Translations under genes and position numbers: made by a program | Assembly (NCBI GenBank): GCA_015680685.1 | Contig: MNCI01015611.1 | Location: forward strand, 19,297 to 83,296 | Origin: Gnetum montanum | Taxonomy: Eukaryota > Streptophyta > Gnetopsida > Gnetales > Gnetaceae | DNA length: 64,000 nucleotides | Direction of reading: 5' to 3' | Shown here: positions 12,383 through 25,590 of the stretch, one piece after another | Numbering within the stretch: position 1 is the first letter of the stretch | Layout of the letters: every line of letters begins with the position of its first letter | Notes under the pieces: model-generated | Databases searched by the model: none | What the model was told of the DNA's origin: nothing | The model's input: the letters and a program-made list of their open reading frames with translations, nothing else

Positions 12383-12488
12383 GGTGCAAGTTATCTAGAT
12401 TAGTTATATTATACACAATCACTATAAAAGGGTATTAACAATATCTCTTTCAAAAAATATTAAACCACACACACTGTAACCAATAATA

Positions 12489-14935
12489 ATGTCTCTCCCA
12501 CAAAGAAATGACAATGCACTATATAGCAAACACATTCATTGGAGAACTAATGAGATATATGATGAAGAAAATTGGAGTGATCAACCTTATGCAAGGGTTT
12601 CTTATGACCATGACCACCCTGACGACACTCAAAGACTACATTCACCTAAGGCAAACAATCTTGAAGGAGATGACATAAATCCTAAACTAGGGGAGGCCTC
12701 AAGGCCTAAGACCTCCTCAAAACCCAGAAATGATAAACCAAGGGACCTTGAGGAACACCATAAAAGCCATGAAAATTCTTCTAGTTCCTCATCTTCCTCT
12801 TTCCCCTCAACATCTAGTTCTAATGAAGATGAACGTAGGTATAGAGATAGAGCTCCATTAAAGGGTTGGACTAAAAACCAAAATCGAACTCATAGGAAGA
12901 GTCAAAGAGGACACCATGAACATATGAACTTCCCTCACAATCAATTTGATGATGATGAATCCTTGTTGGCCACTAAGAGCCTAATGCATATCATAGAGGC
13001 TGGAAACAAGAGTCGACTACCTAAACTTCACATGAATAATATTTTGAAATTTGTAAGAGGCTAGGATTCAGATCTGCAACATCATTTATAAGACTTCCAT
13101 GATGCCTATGCTAACTATAGCATTGAAAGTGGATGGAAAAAGCTTAAGCTCTTTCCTAGGACATTAATTAATAGAGCCAAAGTGTGGTATCGATTGTTGA
13201 GACCAAATTCAATTCGACAATGGTCTACAATGCTAGAAATTTCTAACGAGAGATGCTAAACCTATAAAAGAGTGTCCAATCTGAGGAGACAAAACTAAGA
13301 GTGGAAACAAGAACATGAACCCTTGGACATGGCCTTAGATAGATATTATGTCTTACTAAATTGATGCCCAGGTCAAGGTTTCTCTAAGGAAGAGAAACTT
13401 TACCACCTCCTAGATTGGCTTTGTAATGAAACAAGGGCAATCCTTGGAATGTATGCCCCAGGGCAATTATATGAGCTCCAAGCCCATCAAATAAAAGAGC
13501 TAATAGAGTGTGTAGCAAAAGAAGAAGGAGAAATGCACAAAAGGGAGAATGTTGAGAAATCTCAATGGGACCCAACTCTTCAATCAAAGGAGGTCCAAAT
13601 TTATGGTAAGGAAAATAAAACCACTCTCAATAAGGTGATTCCACCACAAACCTTGTTGATGAAGGATGCTATCAATGATCTAGAAGAAAAGTCTAATAGG
13701 ATGTCTAAATGGATAACTGAAAATGTCACAACTCTATTTGAGATAGTCATGGAGAAGATTATGCAACACACACCAAGTGAACACAATAAACAAAGTACAC
13801 CAAACCAAGAAACAGTTAAGAACACTTTTCAACAAAGGAGAAAGGGGACTGACGAAAGTGAGGCTAAAGACTCCACCATAGATGAAGATGATGGATGCAA
13901 CCTATGCATCTATGACCATCCAAAGGGTCAATGCCTTGTATTCTTGCATCTACAAGAGTATTGGGTAGGTGCCTTAATTCTGAAATCTATGCAAAAGCAC
14001 ATGCCCAAGAGACTTCCTCGTCCATAACATAATTAGAGATAGTCCCACAACCAATCATACCATCCTTGGGGGACTTACCACTAGCCTCAACATGGTCCTC
14101 AACCATAGTGGCAACAACCACAATCATGGGGGAGGCCACCACCACATCAGCCATATCCGTCGAAAATGCATGGCTATTATGTTCAAAACCCTATTTCTCC
14201 AACTATTTCTACGTCCTTCACTTCAAATTGCCACTACCACTCTCCTGAGTACCATGAATACATGACATCCCCTAAAGGATCACCATTGCACACCTCTTAC
14301 CATCTAACTTACCCTTAATATTCTCATAATCCACCTCCTTCAATGTCATTGCTAGTAACTTAGGAAGGTTTAGCACTACAATATTAGTGAATGAGTGCCA
14401 CTTGTGCTACAAATATGCAAAGACACGCTAACACCAATGGGTCTCAACCACAACGCCAAAAACATCCCTTCTGGAGGAAAGGCCATAGGCCAAGGCAAAC
14501 CACACATAGACCCACCACATCATCTAATCCAGCATAAGGCCAATCTACTGTACCACCTTCCCTGTCTCAACCAATGTCCTTTGACTATACATTAGGGCCA
14601 CCATCCAATAGTACTCCAATTCCACATCCAACCAATGAATTTACAAACATGGGGAGACAAATAAATCCTTGCATACCACATCATGATCAAGGGTGCAATC
14701 ATTGGCCAATTATCCCTAATGTTCACGCACCTCATCTCCTGAGCCATCATACATATAACAATCAGGTGTATGACCAAAAAATTTTCTACCTAGCCACGAC
14801 ACCTCCAATAGGCATCAAATGGTTGGGGCATGAAAGGTTCCCAACGTTTCATACATGCATGGATATTGTTCATCTAGTTTTTAGTCCTAGCCATGGCCAA
14901 ATGTTTAGTCGTGGGGGTTATCCCCCATTCTAATC
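12489..14935 (+). pseudogene. Gag of the pol-less Athila-like element
   Basis: The region opens with ATG at 12,489 and 191 open codons containing a Ser-rich low-complexity tract, then continues through stops and frameshifts. Landmarks: FPRTLINRAKVWYRLL (the capsid-type W-Y block, about 13,150), LDRYYVLLN, then an open stretch at 13,449-14,027 with helical charged sequence and a CX2CX3HX4C knuckle-like motif (CNLCIYDHPKGQC, about 13,897). After that it is Pro/His/Gln-rich up to about 14,935. Capsid proteins package the element RNA. The matching gag of the 24,477 element shows the same order, including the Ser tract and the DDDE..LLAT block. Confidence 0.75.
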
Positions 14936-16799
14936 TTCAAGATTTTGAAGTGATTTTTATCTTTTTGTTTTACAATTTCTTATCATTTTCCTATTTTTTC
15001 TACCTTTTTCTAGTTCTCGTTTTAATTCTCTTTGTATGTACTCTCACTATTGATCATGTTGCCCATTGTTGTTGAGTCATAAGAAGCTGATTATTTAGAC
15101 ATTGGGACCACTATATCCATTCACCCATTCCTTTAATAAGAGGTTCTTGGTCTGTTCCTAATGGTACTCTTTTTCATCATCCAAGCTACTACTAAATCTA
15201 TAATCATTATGTCTAGATGGAAGAGTGTAGAACCAAGGTGGAATGTAAAGGATGTGACATCAAGGGGATTTGTGAATTCTCTTTATCTACTTCTATATGT
15301 TCTATCATGTTGATGAGGTTGTAACCATATCCTTGTAGATCTAACAAAAAATGGGAGTAAGAGAAACTTTAATTAGCACTGAATAAACTTTTGTAGGTTC
15401 CACTGGAAAGATGTGCACCCACAACTTCTCAAAATCATAAAAAAAATAATCATTATGCCATAATAATGCTCCTCCCTTGGACAACATGCCAAGTGATGTT
15501 ACTCCTTGCAGCTTTGATAGTATTATGGTTGTTTGTCGATGGGATGAAACAATGCAGTGTCACTAAAGGTGGTTTGGACTTGGTTTGAATTTTATAAAAT
15601 AGGACACATGGTTATTTAACTATTAATAACACACAAGGTTTCATTATAACCATGGTATGACACCTCATGTCCCAATTTCTACGATCCCTTCTACGGTCCA
15701 TCGCATCTTGTTGTCCAGATGTCATAACTTGTGGTTTTGTGTAACATAGAGTGATTACCTCAATTCAATGGTTTTAACATGTGTGTGTTTTGTTTCATAG
15801 GTATGCATTGCATTCAACCCCTCTAGTACCTATGGACATTATATGTATGGTTACACTAGGGCATCATAGGCTAGAGCTTTCTTTGGGGAGGACCCACTTG
15901 TGTAACTTTTGTGACTTGTACTTGTTTGTTGTGCACACATCATTTTTCAAATTGATTCATCCTATTGTTTTCCTTCTTAAAAAATTAATATGTCCTACAA
16001 TCAAGCTTTCAACGTCATTTTTCTTGCTCATTTTCATACTTTTAACATTGATGATTTCACCTTATCCTACTTCTGGTACCCCAAATTAATTTTTCACTTA
16101 CCCTACATGATAAAATTAACTTCAAACCTTCCAATCAATCCCAGAGCTTCCATTCTCATGTTCATTAGCCCCATAAATTTGAAATTTCTAGACCTTGATG
16201 ATGTGTACCTGACATCAGGTTGGACCCAACATCTTATGCATGCATAGTGTGCCCGATGTTGAGTCTCAAAAATAATATAAATATGACCTCCATGCAACTT
16301 GAACTTCATCTTTCTCATTTACTACTAGGGGAATTGTTGAAATTTTTCCTTGCAACTTAGAGCTCTACACCTCCATCTTCCAATTATGATATTAGGCTCT
16401 CTAATGCTTTGATTTATGTGCCATTTGAATCTATCTAAACCCAAAGTTTTTAGCTTAGTCATGGGGGAGGAATGCTTGTGTGCAAACTTTGCATTGATTT
16501 ACTAAAATTTGGTATCGTTTCAAAGGTATCATAAGGGTAAGGATATTGAAAACCTTAGGAACTATAATGAAAAATCACTAATGATAATGCTAGAAGTTTG
16601 ATTTTTCTAACCCATGGAGCCATAACTATTATTATAAGCCACATGTAATGAAAAAGGAAACTAGTTGTGAGGGTTGTAGAAAGAGATAGGTGCTTTTTTA
16701 GGGATTATGAGGTCAATGAACTAAGGCTATGAGTAAAGTATAAATTGATTAATGATAATAAACATAACCTTGGTAATCCTTGGTTTTGCTTGATTGTAG
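14936..16799 (+). other. Internal spacer of the Athila-like element
   Basis: No credible coding sequence was found. It corresponds to 31,340-33,480 of the larger element: shared pieces include tttttgttttacaatttc, atgtgacatcaaggggattt (15,260) and the tgcagtgtcactaaaggtggtttgg block (15,550). An inverted repeat around 16,209-16,260 (gacatcaggttggacccaac ... cccgatgttga) recalls the U3 cassette. In larger relatives a leader or splice site for the 3' ORF would sit here; I cannot show one. Confidence 0.5.
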
Positions 16800-19510
16800 A
16801 TGATTTCAAAAAGAGGTGCTCAGGGTGAACCTTTGCAGAGAGCTGCTAAGCATCCACATGGTGTTCATGGTCTACAAGGAGAACATGAAGAACATGTTGA
16901 ACAAGAGGCCCAATCTTTCAGTATCCATCAAGAGGCCCCTAGTACCAAGCAACCAGCCCAAGGTAAGGTAGTAGAAGTACTAGCTCCCGAATAGTGACAA
17001 CATCTCACGTTGCCCCCTGACTGCCTTGCTACCACCTTGAAGAAATCCACATTGGCTTCAGTTATTATGGAAATGAACTTCAGTCCATTTGTGGAGTTTA
17101 CTCAAAGTGCAAACACAACTCAAAGTGTTCCCATTGTGGCCTATCTTGTCTAACAGTGGTGAATAGTACCTTGGCAAAGTCCATCAATTCTAACATAACA
17201 AAGATGAGGGCACCACTGTTAATATCTACAGGGTGATGGTCTCTTACTTAGTTAAGGACATTACTACAGCTCTCAACCTACCCAATGAAGGGGCCAAGTT
17301 GCTCACCTAGCCACTAGATCTGACCCCAAAATAAAGAAATTCTAGCTGAGATGGGCATACAGTAAAGAGGACAAGTCATACCATGAATGACTTTAGAAGA
17401 GAGAACCTACTTTAAGACTGGGATGTACCACCTATTTCCTACTAAGGGCTCAATTAAATATCAACTTATGTGGCTATGGGAAGTAGCATTCTAATGGGAA
17501 AATTTGCAACCAACCTTTCCCAATATTACTTCATAGAAATCCAATGGTAGTTCAAAGAAACAAAGTTAGGAAGACCAACACTCTAGTTTCCATGTCTAAT
17601 CAGAAAGCTTTGCAAGTGCATTGGAATTGTGGGATATGCTAATGATATCCCTAGGAAAGTTCAACATGCCTCCTTCATAGAACTCCTAAAAACTAGAGCA
17701 CCAAGAAAAGATTCTGGCGAGGAGCAAGAAGCTAAAAAGGAGGTAGAACCAAAAACAAAAATGCAATAAGAGTTAGAGCAACATCCACAAGCACCAGCTC
17801 TACCACCACCACCACAAGATTATAGACCATTGATAAGCCACCTACAGAGAATTGCTAAAACTATTAGCTAGGGAAGCAAGAATGAGGCCAATCTCTTCCC
17901 AGTTATGGATGATGCCATATGGCCCACCGTATCAGCTGATCCAACAACGGGAAATATCTCAATATAGTCAAGAGGAGGGGGACCTCAACAATCATGCTAG
18001 ATCTCTGGAAACATTACATCCTTTCAAGTCACATTGGAAATTGGAGAAGGCACCACAGTCATGGTGCTACACCACGAGGATGTAGCAAGCATAGTAGAGG
18101 TGATCACTGATCACATCCAAGAGTTGTTCAATGTTCTTGTTGTGCCTTCGACTGATCTAGTATGAGCTAGGGATGCACAAATGCTGGTGCATGAGGATGT
18201 GCTTGATCACTTACTGCAGATGGGTCAAGTAATGACCACTCTATTTGACATTCCCAGTGATGTCACTATAGCATAGTCAAACCTCATCACAACCAAAGGG
18301 AAGTTAGTCATGGTAGAGATCAAGGAAGAACATGCAAAAGCTGAGATACAGAGACTACATGAAGAGTTGGTTTCTTTGCAAGCTAAATGATGGGACACTA
18401 CCCATTTTGTCACACTAGACCAACTATAGCAATTCAGGATACAAGAGCTTACCAAGCTAGAAAAGGAGACAATAGCTATGAAGCAAGACAAAAAGATAGC
18501 GGTTTGGAATGCCTCTACTACAAATACAAAATCTCATGCATATAAAAAGGCACTAACCACCATCCAAGAAGAAAATAAGTAGCTCACTATAGACAATTCT
18601 TGGTTGACCATTGTAGAAAGACAAAAGAGCATATTAGAAGAAAGTGTTTACCAATTATGAGAATAATTAGTGAGGGTCAACCAAGATATGAGTAGATTGG
18701 CCTAGGAAAATAGAACCCTCTCCATGAAGTAGGTACATGCTATTTCCAAAAGTTAGCAATCGAGATTAGCACGTGGCAGAATGAGGCCAAAAAACATGAA
18801 AAATTAAAAGAGCACTTCCATGACCAAGTTGGCATGTATAAGGAAATTAGTGAGAAGGAAATCAAGATGGCCAAGGCCCACATCAGCTCCTTATCATTGC
18901 AAAATTTTGAATGGTAGGCCATCTTGGATAGTTATGCCATGGTCCAACAAGTAGAAGTAAAAAAAAAAAGACCTGTAGATAGAGGATTTAAAAGAGTATA
19001 TGGCATTGGCTAACCTTAGATATGCTAAGCTTTCTATGTTAATAATAGGTCATCCCTAAAGTGAGCTAGAAAAAACAAGTGACAACCACCTATGCATTGT
19101 ATGAGAAAGAGTTTGCAGATCAAAAATATGCTTTGCAAAAGTGGCAGTTGGCAAACTCAGAGTTGGAGGTGGTCAAAGCTAGTTATCAGGGATAGAAAGA
19201 TGTAGCCTTAAACTTGGCTCATAGATTAACAAATTATCATGGGCTTAAGGACAAAGCTAGGGCTTTAAAGGAGGAACAACGGTAGTTCACACCATGGTAT
19301 GTAAAGGTGAATCAAATGCTCCTACAATTGCAATGTCCTTGGAGTGTACTGGTGCCAACACACATTAGCACAACAGCTTGGACAATGCATGACCCAAGGA
19401 TGGAGAAAGAAAAATTATAGGCCTTGCTCAATCAATACAAGTTTCAATGGCCTGGTGACAAAGGGAAGTAGCCAATGGAAGAGCCACCACCTCCAGGCAC
19501 TACATGAGCT
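16800..19510 (+). pseudogene. 3' accessory ORF (coiled-coil) of the pol-less element
   Basis: An ATG at 16,800 opens 64 codons; the reading then continues across many stops to about 19,500. The first third contains a block with FKTGMYHLFP and GSIKYQLMWLWEVAF. The last two thirds are rich in Glu, Lys, Gln and Leu with heptad-like spacing, e.g. TKLEKETIAMKQDKKIAV and the region up to 19,330. The counterpart in the larger element lies at 33,490-36,353. No signal peptide or membrane segment is evident, so it does not look like an envelope protein. The function is unknown; a relation to the extra ORFs of Tat/Athila elements is inference. Confidence 0.55.
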
Positions 19511-19683
19511 TCCCAATCTAGTTTTTGTTTCATTTTGTTTTCTAACAATGTGTCCCATTTTTGTACTACATCACTATGGCATGCAAGAGTCTTGTTCATT
19601 GTTGAGTTAGTTAATAATCCCATACCTATTAATATTTTGTCAAAAACTTGTTCCTCATTTATTTTAACTTGAGGACAAGTTTT

Positions 19684-19701
19684 CATTTAGTCATGGGGGT
19701 A
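19684..19701 (+). promoter_or_regulatory. Polypurine tract before the 3' LTR
   Basis: The purine run of catgggggta directly precedes the LTR start. The same sequence (tttcatttagccatgggggta) precedes the 3' LTR at 36,580, which ties the two elements to one family. It primes plus-strand DNA synthesis. Confidence 0.75.
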
Positions 19702-20544
19702 TGATAAGTCATCATTTTGTGGCCCTGATGTCGGATACGCGACGTCAAAGCCCTAACATCGCGTACCTGACATCACCTCATCTAAACCTCACCTATAAAT
19801 ATGATGCTAGAGTGCTCAAATGAGACAAGTACTAAGTAGTTGATAGTTAGTTTTTAGTTTCTTTTCTTTAAAGTCTACTATTCCTAGTGCATGCCTGCAG
19901 TGTGATGTTTGTAATTGTATGACACCTTTGTTTGAGTGTGACATACTTGGACACGTTACATGACCAATAATAGAGATTAAGATTACTCCCATCATTGTAG
20001 CATTCACTTAGATTATTATTACTTTTAATTGTTAATTATTTACTGCTTTCTTTAGTTAAATGTTTCCCTTTATTACTATTTACTATTCCTATAATTAAGC
20101 AAAATGCGTACACCTTAATCATGAGCATTTAAGTGAAAGTACTTGGTAATCTAGAAGTGTATTGTTTGGTACACATAGTGACATATGCTTGGCCATCCCA
20201 AAAGTAGTCTCATGAAGTCCAAGATGTATACGGACGATTAAGGGTAGATACTCATCACACATAGGTTAGTTATATTTTACTTTCCATTGTCCATTAGTTT
20301 AATTACTTTACCTTTTTATTATCATCAGGAGTAGTGTCAAATTAGGAACAACATCATATGCCTCACTTTGGACTAAATCATACATGACAAAGCTAGCCCT
20401 AGTCCAAGTGGGAAGATAGCAAACTGCAATCAAAGCATAATGATCTAGATACCACAACTAGTTCCATCCATGGAATTTGATCGGATCATGTGTGAACGCT
20501 TGTGATTCATATGGTTGGGCGTAGGGGTACCTTCCCACTCATCA
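19702..20544 (+). repeat. 3' LTR of the pol-less Athila-like element
   Basis: Length is 843 bp. It starts TGATAAGTCATC and ends CCCACTCATCA, followed by the target duplication aagtg. The TATA box is at about 19,794 (cctataaatatga). The U3 cassette upstream of it holds a 17-bp inverted repeat, TGATGTCGGATACGCGA against TCGCGTACCTGACATCA, with two mismatches. Downstream of the TATA box it is collinear with the other family LTRs. Confidence 0.9.
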
Positions 20545-20549
20545 AAGTG

Positions 20550-21756
20550 TGTGACATCAAAAAGATTTTTGTATTAATTTAGAGTCTATCCTGAGTTCCA
20601 TTGGTTGAAATTACATGATTCATATCAAATAAGAGCATAATCATTCTCAATAAGAAAAAAAATGATTAAGTAACATGTTCCATTGCCATATCATTAGGAA
20701 ATCATAAAAATTATGTCCAAAGGTAAGCCTTTGGCAATGAAAATAAACTTATTTATCTATTTATTTATATGAAAATAGTAATGGGCATCACTAGAAAGAC
20801 GTGTGACCCATATCTAAGGGAAGGCTACTTCTAAGAATTTAAACAATCTCTTGGATTAATCCCAACATGTGACTAGAAGAGTATGTGACTTATGTTCAAA
20901 AGTACTATTCTAATGGGCTTAACATTAGTCATATGGTTGAAAAGACATGTGATCCATGTCTAAAGCTATACCATTGACTTATGGTCCAAGAACCACAATG
21001 AAATATTCTTGTGGTGGAATCCTTTTTATTTGTGAGTTACATATACCTTGCTATGTGAGTAGGGGTTATGCTACTAGTCCAAATTGTCTTACCTTAAAAA
21101 ATTAATTCATTATCAAAAACTACTTCATTCTATATTTCCTTTCTTCTTGTCTAAATAATTATTTGCTTACACTATCATTTAGTTAATCTCTTGATGGAAT
21201 CGCAAAAATGATGCAATGTGATGTTACTGGATGTGGAAGAATTAGGTTTAGAATTTGATTATAGGATGTGAATTTGATGAGCACCATTGCCCATTCATCA
21301 TGTATTCCATGCTACAAACTATAAAAAAACTAAAAATACTATTTAATATTTTTTATAAATCTATATCAACATAATTAACCTTAATTGATAGTAATGTAGT
21401 TCTAACAATAAAATAGAAATATTGTATGTAGAAATTAAATTAGGTTAATGAATTTGTATCTCATTATGGCTATAGTTTCTAATTTTCTACTAAAAACTAG
21501 TATATATATGTAGCGTAGTATATATTAATATAGGTACTTATCCCATATAATCTAAGAGAGTGAAGAGCGAACTATTTGATTTAACTTTGTTCATTCTAGT
21601 ATCTCTATAATTTATTCTACAATTTTCATGTTTGGACCATACAATTAGATTAAAACTAATTCTCTGCAACATCTAGGGCTTGGGACCTATGGGATCTACA
21701 TGACCCAAGCTATTTATTCCCTCTCTATTGGTAGAGAAAAGAAGCAGAAGACAATG
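20550..21756 (+). other. Remnant of Athila-like spacer, then LINE 5' flank
   Basis: 20,550-21,110 resembles the non-coding spacer of the Athila-like elements, with the blocks gtgacatcaaaaagattttt and actagaaagacgtgtgaccc, which recur near 31,850 and 32,140. The pol-less element at 11,511 was probably inserted into an older relative. 21,110-21,756 shows no recognisable coding sequence and probably includes the 5' untranslated part of the LINE. Confidence 0.4.
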
Positions 21757-22900
21757 GATTCCTTCAATGCTATATCATAAGACATTGAGATTAATAATGA
21801 TGTGGGTGATGACATTTTGTGTTTTGATTTTCCTAAAGATATTTTTGATCAAGTAGTGCATGCATTTATGCATAAATTTATGCAATTGATTTTTTTACTA
21901 GAAAATCCCTCCTATAATAATTTTTCAAGACTAGGTTAAAAAGAATTAAAAATCCAAAATATCAAGTTAACCCTTACTTCTAATCTCACAAGAGCATTTT
22001 TTTAAAAAAAAAAAACTAAGTGCAAACTTTCTGAAGTATTAGTCTATTTGGGATGTCTTTTGATCCTTTTTAGTTCTTCAACTATAGAAGGAGGATTTTG
22101 ATTTGGAAAGAAAAGTAAAATTATTCTACCAATATGGATTGAACTCCTAGGAGTTTCACCTCATTTTTCTCCACATGTAGACATTATTTCTTAGTAGATT
22201 CATGAGGATATTGGAATGGAGTCTTTCTCAAGCGTTCATCTAAGATCAACTCGACAAGTATGTATTAAATTAAATATGCAAAAGCAAAGGCTAGACTTAC
22301 TTGAGTTTATGCAAAATATCTATTATCTTATGCTCCAAAACTAATGTTACTAATGCCTTGATCATAATTACAGAAGAGCTCAATGTTTGAAGTTATTGAC
22401 CAAACTTAAAGCTAAGAGAATTTAAGGTGAATAATTAAATAAAGAATTAAATTAAAATATATCTATTGATCAAGTAAATGCTACTACCTAGATGTACTCT
22501 CCAAGTAATCCATCTTCTTCAAACATCAAATGGCATATGATAAAGATATGAAGATTGAGGATACTAATGCTCTAGAGAATCCTCAAAATCAAGGAAATAT
22601 AAAGAAGTTTACTAGTGGCTAGGCACAAGTTACTCAAATATCTTATGACTCAACTACATTAGATAATTCTATCTTCAGCAATTTTTATAAAGGGAACTAA
22701 TCACTAGCAACTACAAATAATAGTCACTCCTCTAGCAGAAGATCAAATACTTGTTGTTCTTTAGTTAATAGTTTTGAATTTAAGAATTATTTCAAGGCTT
22801 TTGTTGTTGAAAAATATCCTCTCTCATGTCCACTAATAATGAAATGTCTCTCTTACAATGTAAGAGAACTCTTGGATCCCCAAAGAAGATATATAGTCTG
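21757..22900 (+). pseudogene. LINE ORF1-like remnant
   Basis: From an ATG at 21,757 (MDSFNAIS) the frame carries acidic and hydrophobic sequence (VGDDILCFDFPKDIFDQ), then a broken region with PHFSPHVDIIS. This recalls the DUF4283-type gag-like protein of plant L1 elements, which binds element RNA. Stops are frequent and no zinc knuckle is clear. The assignment rests mainly on its place directly 5' of a LINE endonuclease. Confidence 0.45.
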
Positions 22901-22979
22901 AGACTATATTCGTAGGAATTATCTAGATGTGGTTTTTATTGAAGTTAAAATTTAAGGATTCAAAATTCAAACTTGTTGT

Positions 22980-24471
22980 AAGTTATTATGTCTCTTCTAC
23001 TCATGAACATGACAAAGCTAGAGTAGTGATTTTTATTCATAGAAAATGACAAGAGTTTATTATTGACCAAGGCAGTGATGATTCGGGACATTTTTGTTAG
23101 GTCTAGTTACAATATGAAAATGAAATTTTGGGCTTTGGTTCTATCTATGCTTTTTGTAACTTGAATTTATTTTTGAATTAGCTATGTAATAAATTACATA
23201 TAACTAATTGGGTTATTACATGAGAATTTAATATGATCAAGAATTTAGATGATAAAATTGGAGGATAAATAGAAGACTTAAATAACATTGAGCTCCCCTT
23301 TTAGGGGCACTTGAAGAGCAAATTAAATTTTCATAAAGCTAATAAAAATTACCTCTCTTCTAGCATTTCTAATTAATTTACTTGGAGTAATGATAGACAA
23401 AGAGATTCTTACATTCTTCTAAGTAAGATCAGGTTTACATGTTTGAGCATGCTTCTATGTAATTTACTACCACCAATGGTGCTCTTATTTGAACAGATTA
23501 TACTTAGGATCTTTTAGATCATTATTCTATTCAGTGGTACCTTTTCTTTTCTCATTACTTTTTCTCTTTCAATGATCTCTACATTTTCAACATATCCTTT
23601 TTTTTCCATAGTAGCTTATTATATTCTTTATTAATGTAAATTTGGAATCTTCATCTAAGATCCATAGGATATGATGGTAGAATAAATTGGGGGACTAATG
23701 CTTGTACTTACTTTCAATATTTTTCTAAACATGTAGGGAAGACAATGGCTTCTCAATTGGCTTTGCATAAATCCAACCTTAGTAAGGATATTTTCTTCTT
23801 AAACATATAGTCAACAGAGGTGAAGCTATAGAGACTTAGTTTCAACTCTACAAATTGCCAAGGAAAATATCTGCATTATTGATCATCATGAAACTAGAGG
23901 AGCTCACCTTTATGCTTGAGTTTCTTAGCTTCATATGGGTGACCACACGACTAAATATTTTTTTCATTTTATCAAAGGGATATAACACTTCCAAAAAATC
24001 CTAGCTATTTAAGTTAATGGTTATATCTTCATGTTCAAAAATGATATTTTACAAGCCATCTTTGATTATTACTCTAATATTTTTAGAAAAGAAGATATTG
24101 ATCCAACTATGGTTGATAATTACTTGGAACTCATTACTCCTTTTAATTGTTCCATATTTGGTAATGTTACTTTCCTTTCCAAAGATTATCTTTTTAAGGC
24201 TCTACAAAAATTTCATGATGACAAAACCCCTAGTATGTATGCTCTTCCTACAAAATTCTTCAAAAACATTTGGCCCACTCTTCAAGATATAGTTTATAGT
24301 GTGTATAAGAAAACTCTTACAAAAGGTTCTTTTAGCAAAGTTATCAAATTTGGAATTATTAAGTTACTTCCCAAAACATGAGATAATGTGCATTAGCAAT
24401 TAGCACCCAATTACTCTTTTTAGTGTCATCTAAAAATTTTTCCTAAACCTATAGCTAATAAATTAAAATTT
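22980..24471 (+). pseudogene. LINE ORF2, endonuclease and N-terminal RT, split by an LTR element
   Basis: The endonuclease is recognisable by FGFGSIYAFCNLN (about 23,130), the EFNMIKNLDDKIGG block (GDFN motif with G to E, about 23,225) and FTWSNDRQRDSYI (about 23,380). The RT linker and start lie at 24,031-24,381, open for 116 codons, with KALQKFHDDKTPS (the KAPGPDG region), LPTKFFKNIWPTL and IIKLLPKT. In L1-type LINEs this protein nicks target DNA and copies the RNA there. The frame stops at the Athila-like insertion (24,477) and resumes at 37,418. Confidence 0.75.
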
Positions 24472-24476
24472 TTACT

Positions 24477-25356
24477 TGATGAGTCATTTGGTTGGCCAAG
24501 TCAATGGGATGCTATTGACAGGATCCCATCTATCTAATCCCATTGATGTAGGGTTTTACTCATCGATGGGGCTCCCTATTTTACCTATAAATACACACTC
24601 ACCAATCACATTTATGACATAAGTTTAATAGTTGTAGCAAAACTCTTGCAGCTTTGTCATTCAGAATTTAGAATATTTTTCGAAGTGCCTACAATAGGAG
24701 TCAAAGAGTGTATGAACCTTTATTTGAGCACTATTATACTTGAGCATGGCAGTATGTGCAGCAATAAAGATGGGCTTTCTAATAAATCTTGCAGCACTTT
24801 GAAATAGATTAATTATTTCCTTTATGCATTTAATATTTTAAGTAATTTCCTTTAACATTTTAAGTAATTCAGTAATTAATTAAGCTCAACTAAGCTAAAT
24901 TAAATAGCAATTAATTAAGCACATAAGTATGACCACTTCGAGCATACGCTTGACGCTTGGTAATCCTAGTAACACTTAACATTTGATAACCCAATAGCAT
25001 TAAATGTGTTCAGGATGTGTACAGCAAGTGGGAACGAATGCTTATGTTAGGATTAGTTAAATGTTAGCAAGTTAGATTAAATTAGCAATTAAATTACTTT
25101 ATTCATCATTATTTATTCTTAGGTAACTTAGAACATAAACCACAAAAAAATGATAAAAATCATATGCCTTAATTGCACTTAAGCATACCTTTAAATTTCA
25201 CAAGTATAATTAGAAAGACAATGATTACAACAATTAGTTTCACCTCCTAGAAACCAATGTACTTAGAAGGCTATGAGTCCACAAAATTTCACTAAATCAT
25301 GTGTGAACGCTTAGTGATTTGTATGGTTAGGCATAGGGCCTTCTTGCCACTCATCA
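24477..25356 (+). repeat. 5' LTR of the full-length Athila-like element
   Basis: Length is 880 bp, with start TGATGAGTCATT and end CCACTCATCA. It has a TATA box (cctataaatac, about 24,585), a poly(A) signal (gcaataaagatggg, about 24,760) and the family words cttggtaatcctagta and tatggttaggcataggg. The U3 holds a 10-bp perfect inverted repeat, TCAATGGGAT ... ATCCCATTGA, part of a segment of about 47 bp missing from the 3' LTR. Confidence 0.9.
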
Positions 25357-25379
25357 TTAATGACATCGTCAGGGACTTG
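25357..25379 (+). promoter_or_regulatory. Primer-binding site, Athila-like
   Basis: tgacatcgtcagggacttg starts a few bases after the LTR. It is a worn version of the TGGCGCCGTTGCCGGGGACTTG site of Athila-type elements, with changes mostly G-to-A and C-to-T. Confidence 0.55.
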
Positions 25380-25590
25380 TAGTTTGATATGTATGCTATC
25401 TAGGACTTTGAAAATTATTTAAGATCATTGGAACAAACCCTAAAGTCACAATCATTGAAAGAATAAAAATAATAATTGTAATTAAAGCACATTAAAGTTT
25501 TCTTTTAATCCAAATTTTCTTATTCTCATAGGCATGATGAATCAAAACTGCTAATTCCCTAAGAATTCAAAGTGGTGTACACCCATCCAA

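Larger units (their letters stand above)
11511..20544 (+). mobile_element. Athila-like element lacking pol, complete with LTRs
   Basis: The 9.0-kb unit has two LTRs, a primer site after the first, a polypurine tract before the second, and a perfect 5-bp target duplication AAGTG (11,506-11,510 and 20,545-20,549). Inside are a gag region and a long coiled-coil 3' ORF, both related to those of the 24,477-37,412 element. Protease, RT, RNase H and integrase are absent: sequence jumps from gag end (about 14,935) to what in the larger element is the spacer after integrase. It is best read as a non-autonomous partner mobilised in trans. Confidence 0.85.
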
